Origin: Lachnospiraceae bacterium
GTDB taxonomy: Bacteria; Bacillota; Clostridia; Lachnospirales; Lachnospiraceae
Direction: 5' to 3'
DNA: 7,868 nucleotides
NCBI GenBank assembly: GCA_014804185.1
Contig: JAAVAG010000216.1
Location: 1-7,868, forward strand
The position numbers and the translations under genes were made by a program. The stretch's first letter is position 1, and each line of letters starts with the position of its first letter. Below are positions 5,363-7,868 of the stretch, piece by piece. Under the pieces are notes generated by a model. The model ran no database searches. It was not told the origin of the DNA and saw nothing but the letters and a program-made list of their open reading frames with translations.

Positions 5363-5953
5363 ATGGGGAGAAAAAACAAGGGACTTTGTTTTTATCATAG
5401 AAGAAAAAAGATCAGTGCGGGAACGGTCAAAGAAATATTCAGCTGGATGTTCAGCATCTGTGTGCTTACTTTTATCGCTTTTGTACTGGTATATTTTGGC
5501 GGAATGACTACGAGCATGATCGGAGTTTCCATGGAACCCAGCGTGCAAAACGGAGATACGGTATATATTGACCGGTTTACTTATATACTGGGGGAACCAA
5601 AGCAGGGGGATGTGATTGTATTTCTGCCGAACGGCAATGAAAAATCGCATTATTATATCAAGCGGGTAGTGGCGGTTCCGGGAGATACCGTGCAGATCAT
5701 CGGGGGCAGGCTTTATGTGAATAATGAGATAGAACCAACTGGGGAGATTGCCTTGGACAGGATGACGGACGCGGGGATCGCGGAAAATGCCATTGTTCTG
5801 GGAAACGACGAGTATTTTGTACTGGGCGATAACAGAAACAACAGCGAAGACAGCCGCTCCGCCAATATTGGCATGGTGAAAAAGGAGCATATCCTGGGAA
5901 GAGCATGGTTCTACAGGGGAGGCAGCGGGAATGTCATGGGATTTGTGAAATAG
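5363..5953 (+). CDS. lepB: Type I signal peptidase, first paralog
   Basis: Product of 196 residues. Signal peptidase I cuts signal peptides from exported preproteins at the outer face of the membrane. A basic N-terminus (RRKK near 13-16) and one membrane segment (about 26-46) give the Gram-positive topology, with the catalytic domain outside. The Ser-Lys dyad is clear: Ser56 in GVSMEP (54-59) and Lys100 in YYIKRVVAVPGD (97-108). Later S26 motifs are RLYVN (116-120), EYFVLGDNRNNSEDSR (150-165) and the ILGRAWF (177-183) box. AAGGA at 5349-5353 lies 9 nt before ATG 5363; the next in-frame Met would cut into the membrane segment. It heads a unit with rbgA 42 bp downstream and a second signal peptidase after that. 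Gene symbol lepB or sip is a matter of convention. Confidence 0.96.
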   Translation: MGRKNKGLCFYHRRKKISAGTVKEIFSWMFSICVLTFIAFVLVYFGGMTTSMIGVSMEPSVQNGDTVYIDRFTYILGEPKQGDVIVFLPNGNEKSHYYIKRVVAVPGDTVQIIGGRLYVNNEIEPTGEIALDRMTDAGIAENAIVLGNDEYFVLGDNRNNSEDSRSANIGMVKKEHILGRAWFYRGGSGNVMGFVK

Positions 5954-5965
5954 AGGAAATCTGAT

Positions 5966-5981
5966 GCCCGCTGATGCGGGC
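5966..5981 (+). promoter_or_regulatory. GC-rich hairpin next to the rbgA ribosome binding site
   Basis: GCCCGC (5966-5971), loop TGAT, GCGGGC (5976-5981): a perfect 6-bp all-GC stem. The rbgA ribosome binding site AGGAGGG starts on the next base (5982). There is no U-tract, so it is not a terminator. It may protect the downstream mRNA end, mark a processing site or tune rbgA translation; the role is inferred. Confidence 0.5.
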
Positions 5982-5995
5982 AGGAGGGTGTAAAT

Positions 5996-6838
5996 ATGAA
6001 TTATCAATGGTATCCCGGTCATATGACAAAGGCGAAGCGTATGATGCAGGAGGATATAAAGCTGATCGATCTGGTGATCGAACTGGTGGATGCCAGGGCT
6101 CCGCTGTCCAGCCGGAATCCGGATATCGATGAACTGGCCGGAAACAAGGCGCGGATCATCCTGCTGAACAAATCGGATCTGTCTGACACGGCGCAGAACG
6201 GGCGGTGGGCAAAGTACTATGAGAGCCGGGGGCTGCGTGTGCTGGAGACCAACGCCAGAGAGGGTACAGGGGTAAAACAGATCCAGGGACTGGTGCGGGA
6301 AGTGTGCCGGGAGAAGATCGAGAGAGACCGCAGACGCGGCATTGTGAACCGTCCCATCAGAGCGATGGTGGTGGGCATTCCAAATGTGGGAAAGTCCGCT
6401 TTTATCAATGCATTTGCCGGTAAATCCTGTGTCAGAACGGGAAATAAGCCGGGTGTGACAAAGGGAAAACAGTGGATCAGGCTGAATAAGAGCCTGGAGC
6501 TTCTGGATACACCGGGTATTCTGTGGCCCAAATTTGAGGATCAGAATGTGGGTAAAAATCTGGCTTTTCTGGGTTCCATCAATGATGAAATCATACTCAC
6601 CCAGGAACTGGCGCAGGAACTGGCGGACAGAATACGGACGCTTTATCCGGGAATGCTGAAAAACAGGTATCAGATAGAAGAAAGTGGGGATTCCTCTCAA
6701 ATACTGGAGGATCTGGCCAGGGTGAGAAAATGTTTTGCGCGGGGAGAAGAACTGGATTATGAAAAGGCCTCCGGGATATTGATCGACGATTTCCGGAGCG
6801 GAAGACTGGGAAGAATTACGCTGGAGGTGGCGCCATGA
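5996..6838 (+). CDS. rbgA: Ribosome biogenesis GTPase RbgA (YlqF)
   Basis: Product of 280 residues, matching RbgA/YlqF. This GTPase acts late in 50S assembly and is needed for proper incorporation of L16 and neighbouring proteins. The G motifs are circularly permuted: G4 NKSD (58-61), then G1 GIPNVGKS (127-134), the G2 Thr in GVTKG (153-157) and G3 DTPG (171-174). The N-terminal YPGHMTKAKR contains His9, the residue linked to GTP hydrolysis in Bacillus RbgA, and DARAP (32-36) is conserved. The C-terminal helical RNA-binding region runs from about 185. AGGAGGG at 5982-5988 serves ATG 5996, right after a GC hairpin. The TGA overlaps the ATG of the next gene (ATGA at 6835-6838), so translation is coupled. 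Confidence 0.97.
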   Translation: MNYQWYPGHMTKAKRMMQEDIKLIDLVIELVDARAPLSSRNPDIDELAGNKARIILLNKSDLSDTAQNGRWAKYYESRGLRVLETNAREGTGVKQIQGLVREVCREKIERDRRRGIVNRPIRAMVVGIPNVGKSAFINAFAGKSCVRTGNKPGVTKGKQWIRLNKSLELLDTPGILWPKFEDQNVGKNLAFLGSINDEIILTQELAQELADRIRTLYPGMLKNRYQIEESGDSSQILEDLARVRKCFARGEELDYEKASGILIDDFRSGRLGRITLEVAP

Positions 6839-7398
6839 ATAAGACAATGCGGGAAATACTCAGCACCAGCTTTTATCTGCTGATTGTGCTGTGTGCGACA
6901 TATTTTATCATAAGGTTTGTGGGGCAGAGAACCATCGTGGAGGGCGCGTCCATGGAGCCGACTCTGCAGGGAACATCGGAACTGGATCCGGATAAGGTGG
7001 GAGACAATCTGATCGTAGATAAGATCACTTATCGTTTCCGGGATCCGGAGAGATTCGATATCATCATATTTCCCTTTAAATATGACGGCAAGTTTTATAT
7101 CAAGCGGGTGATCGGCCTGCCCGGAGAGACCGTACAGATCGACACGAACGGAGTGATTTACATAAACGGCGAAGTGCTGGAGGAAGGATACGGCAAGGAA
7201 GTCATCCAGAATCCGGGCCGTGCCATAGAGCCGATTACACTGGGGGACGACGAGTATTTTGTGCTGGGGGACAACCGCAACAACAGTTCGGACAGCAGAA
7301 CGGACGCGGTTGGGAATGTCAGGCGGGAAGATATTATCGGGAGAGCATGGCTCAGAATCTGGCCTTTATCCAGATTTGGCATATTGCAGCATCAGTAA
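6835..7398 (+). CDS. lepB: Type I signal peptidase, second paralog
   Basis: Product of 187 residues with one N-terminal membrane segment (about 8-28) and the signal peptidase I active site: Ser39 in GASMEP (37-42) and Lys90 in FYIKRVIGLPGE (87-98). IYINGEVL (108-115), EYFVLGDNRNNSSDSR (140-155) and IIGRAWLRIWP (167-177) complete the S26 motifs. The ending WPLSRFGIL resembles typical Bacillus Sip enzymes more than the first paralog does, which ends differently. The N-terminus is shorter and lacks the strongly basic stretch of the other copy. The start overlaps the rbgA stop and has GGAGG at 6823-6827, inside the rbgA coding end. Both copies keep the dyad, so both are probably active, perhaps with different substrates or expression. 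Confidence 0.96.
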   Translation: MNKTMREILSTSFYLLIVLCATYFIIRFVGQRTIVEGASMEPTLQGTSELDPDKVGDNLIVDKITYRFRDPERFDIIIFPFKYDGKFYIKRVIGLPGETVQIDTNGVIYINGEVLEEGYGKEVIQNPGRAIEPITLGDDEYFVLGDNRNNSSDSRTDAVGNVRREDIIGRAWLRIWPLSRFGILQHQ

Positions 7399-7421
7399 GC
7401 CGGGCAGACAGCGAAAGATAT

Positions 7422-7428
7422 AAGGAGG
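7422..7428 (+). promoter_or_regulatory. Strong Shine-Dalgarno at unusual distance from rnhB
   Basis: AAGGAGG stands 33 nt before the rnhB ATG at 7462, well beyond the normal 5-10 nt. No ATG, GTG or TTG lies between in the rnhB frame, and none at proper distance in the other frames. The local site before the ATG is weak (GGGA, 7453-7456). A small GCC/GGC hairpin at 7436-7445 could shorten the gap only slightly. Confidence 0.4.
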
Positions 7429-7461
7429 CCTGACAGCCGGGCGGCAGAAAGCGGGACAGAC

Positions 7462-7868
7462 ATGGAACAGAAGATCAGTATCAGTTTGATCAGGGAAATT
7501 TTTCAGGCAGCGGATGTGGAAAAGCTGCCTGAACTTATGAAAGAGTATGAACAGGACAGCAGGAGCGGCGTACAGGCGCTGCTCTCCGCTGCGCGCAGGA
7601 AGACGGAGGCTCTGGAGAGAGAAAAGGAGAGAATACGGCAGATGAGGCAATACGAGCGGGAATATTCCTCCTGTATGTATATCTGCGGCATCGATGAAGT
7701 CGGACGTGGGCCTCTTGCCGGTCCGGTGGTGGCAGGCGCGGTGATTCTGCCCAAAGATTGTGAAATTTTATATGTTAACGATTCCAAACAACTGTCCGAA
7801 AAAAGAAGAGAAGAGTTATACGATGTAATCATGGGGCAAGCGGTGTCCGTGGGAACAGGCTGTATTCC
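7462..7868 (+). CDS. rnhB: Ribonuclease HII (3' end beyond window)
   Basis: 135 residues are visible before the window ends in mid-gene. RNase HII cleaves RNA in RNA-DNA hybrids and single ribonucleotides in DNA. The catalytic core begins with YICGIDEVGRGPLAGPVVAG (73-92), including metal ligands Asp78 and Glu79, followed by VILP and the NDSKQLSEKRRE segment (106-117). The remaining catalytic acidic residues lie past the edge. The first ~70 residues (SLIREIFQAADVEKLPEL to ERIRQMRQYEREY) match the helical N-terminal domain seen in Bacillus-type RNase HII. That supports ATG 7462 as the start even though its ribosome binding site is poor. It follows lepB2 by 63 bp, and rbgA-rnhB linkage is common in Firmicutes. 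Confidence 0.95.
   Translation, partial: MEQKISISLIREIFQAADVEKLPELMKEYEQDSRSGVQALLSAARRKTEALEREKERIRQMRQYEREYSSCMYICGIDEVGRGPLAGPVVAGAVILPKDCEILYVNDSKQLSEKRREELYDVIMGQAVSVGTGCI

Noticed and set aside
5296..5400. A 34-codon frame in the lepB1 leader, overlapping the lepB1 start
   Set aside because: It begins MDIEVSWDKTLAAGF and looks protein-like, but it lacks a ribosome binding site, overlaps lepB1 in another frame and matches nothing I know. The lepB1 N-terminus itself fits its family, so a frameshifted start is not needed.
5111..6847. A minus-strand open frame of 578 codons opposite rplS-lepB1-rbgA
   Set aside because: It runs across the rplS terminator and several well-conserved plus-strand genes, has no recognisable domain, and its composition (rich in His, Leu, Ser, Pro) is that of an antisense shadow created by codon bias on the coding strand.

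Overview
The window looks like a chromosomal housekeeping region from a Lachnospiraceae-type Clostridium relative. This rests on the gene order ylxM-ffh-rpsP-khpA-rimM-trmD-rplS-lepB-rbgA-lepB-rnhB, the Gram-positive signal peptidases with one N-terminal membrane segment, the Gram-positive N-terminal domain on RNase HII, the strong AGGAGG-like ribosome binding sites, and TTGACA/TATAAT-type promoters. The genus is not identifiable by eye. I see no insertion sequences, phage genes, CRISPR array, tRNA or rRNA.

Layout. Bases 1-32 hold the first codons of an unidentified minus-strand gene. An AT-rich divergent intergenic region follows, with a good promoter facing each way. From 248 everything reads on the plus strand: ylxM (HTH partner of SRP), ffh (SRP GTPase), a 132-bp gap with possible leader structure, rpsP (S16) and khpA (KH RNA-binding protein). 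A compact terminator-like hairpin (2651-2682) separates khpA from rimM (16S maturation) and an unusually long trmD. Two tandem promoters precede rplS (L19), which ends at a long intrinsic terminator. Its U-tract runs into an extended -10 promoter for lepB1-rbgA-lepB2-rnhB; rnhB is cut by the window end.

How the genes work together. All serve translation and protein export: SRP targeting (Ffh with YlxM), removal of signal peptides from exported proteins (two LepB paralogs), ribosomal proteins S16 and L19, 30S maturation (RimM), 50S maturation (RbgA), tRNA m1G37 formation (TrmD), RNA binding (KhpA) and removal of RNA from DNA (RNase HII). The placement of the terminator and promoters suggests that the abundant ribosomal proteins are uncoupled at the transcriptional level from the low-abundance enzymes RimM and TrmD.

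The most unusual element is trmD. It is one uninterrupted frame of 486 codons, about twice the usual length. The N-terminal ~240 residues are a recognisable TrmD methyltransferase. The remaining ~245 residues read as a complete GNAT-type acetyltransferase module with an R-x-x-G-x-G acetyl-CoA-binding motif. This apparent tRNA methyltransferase-acetyltransferase fusion, which also has Glu at the position of the usual catalytic Asp, is the strongest candidate for something undescribed here.
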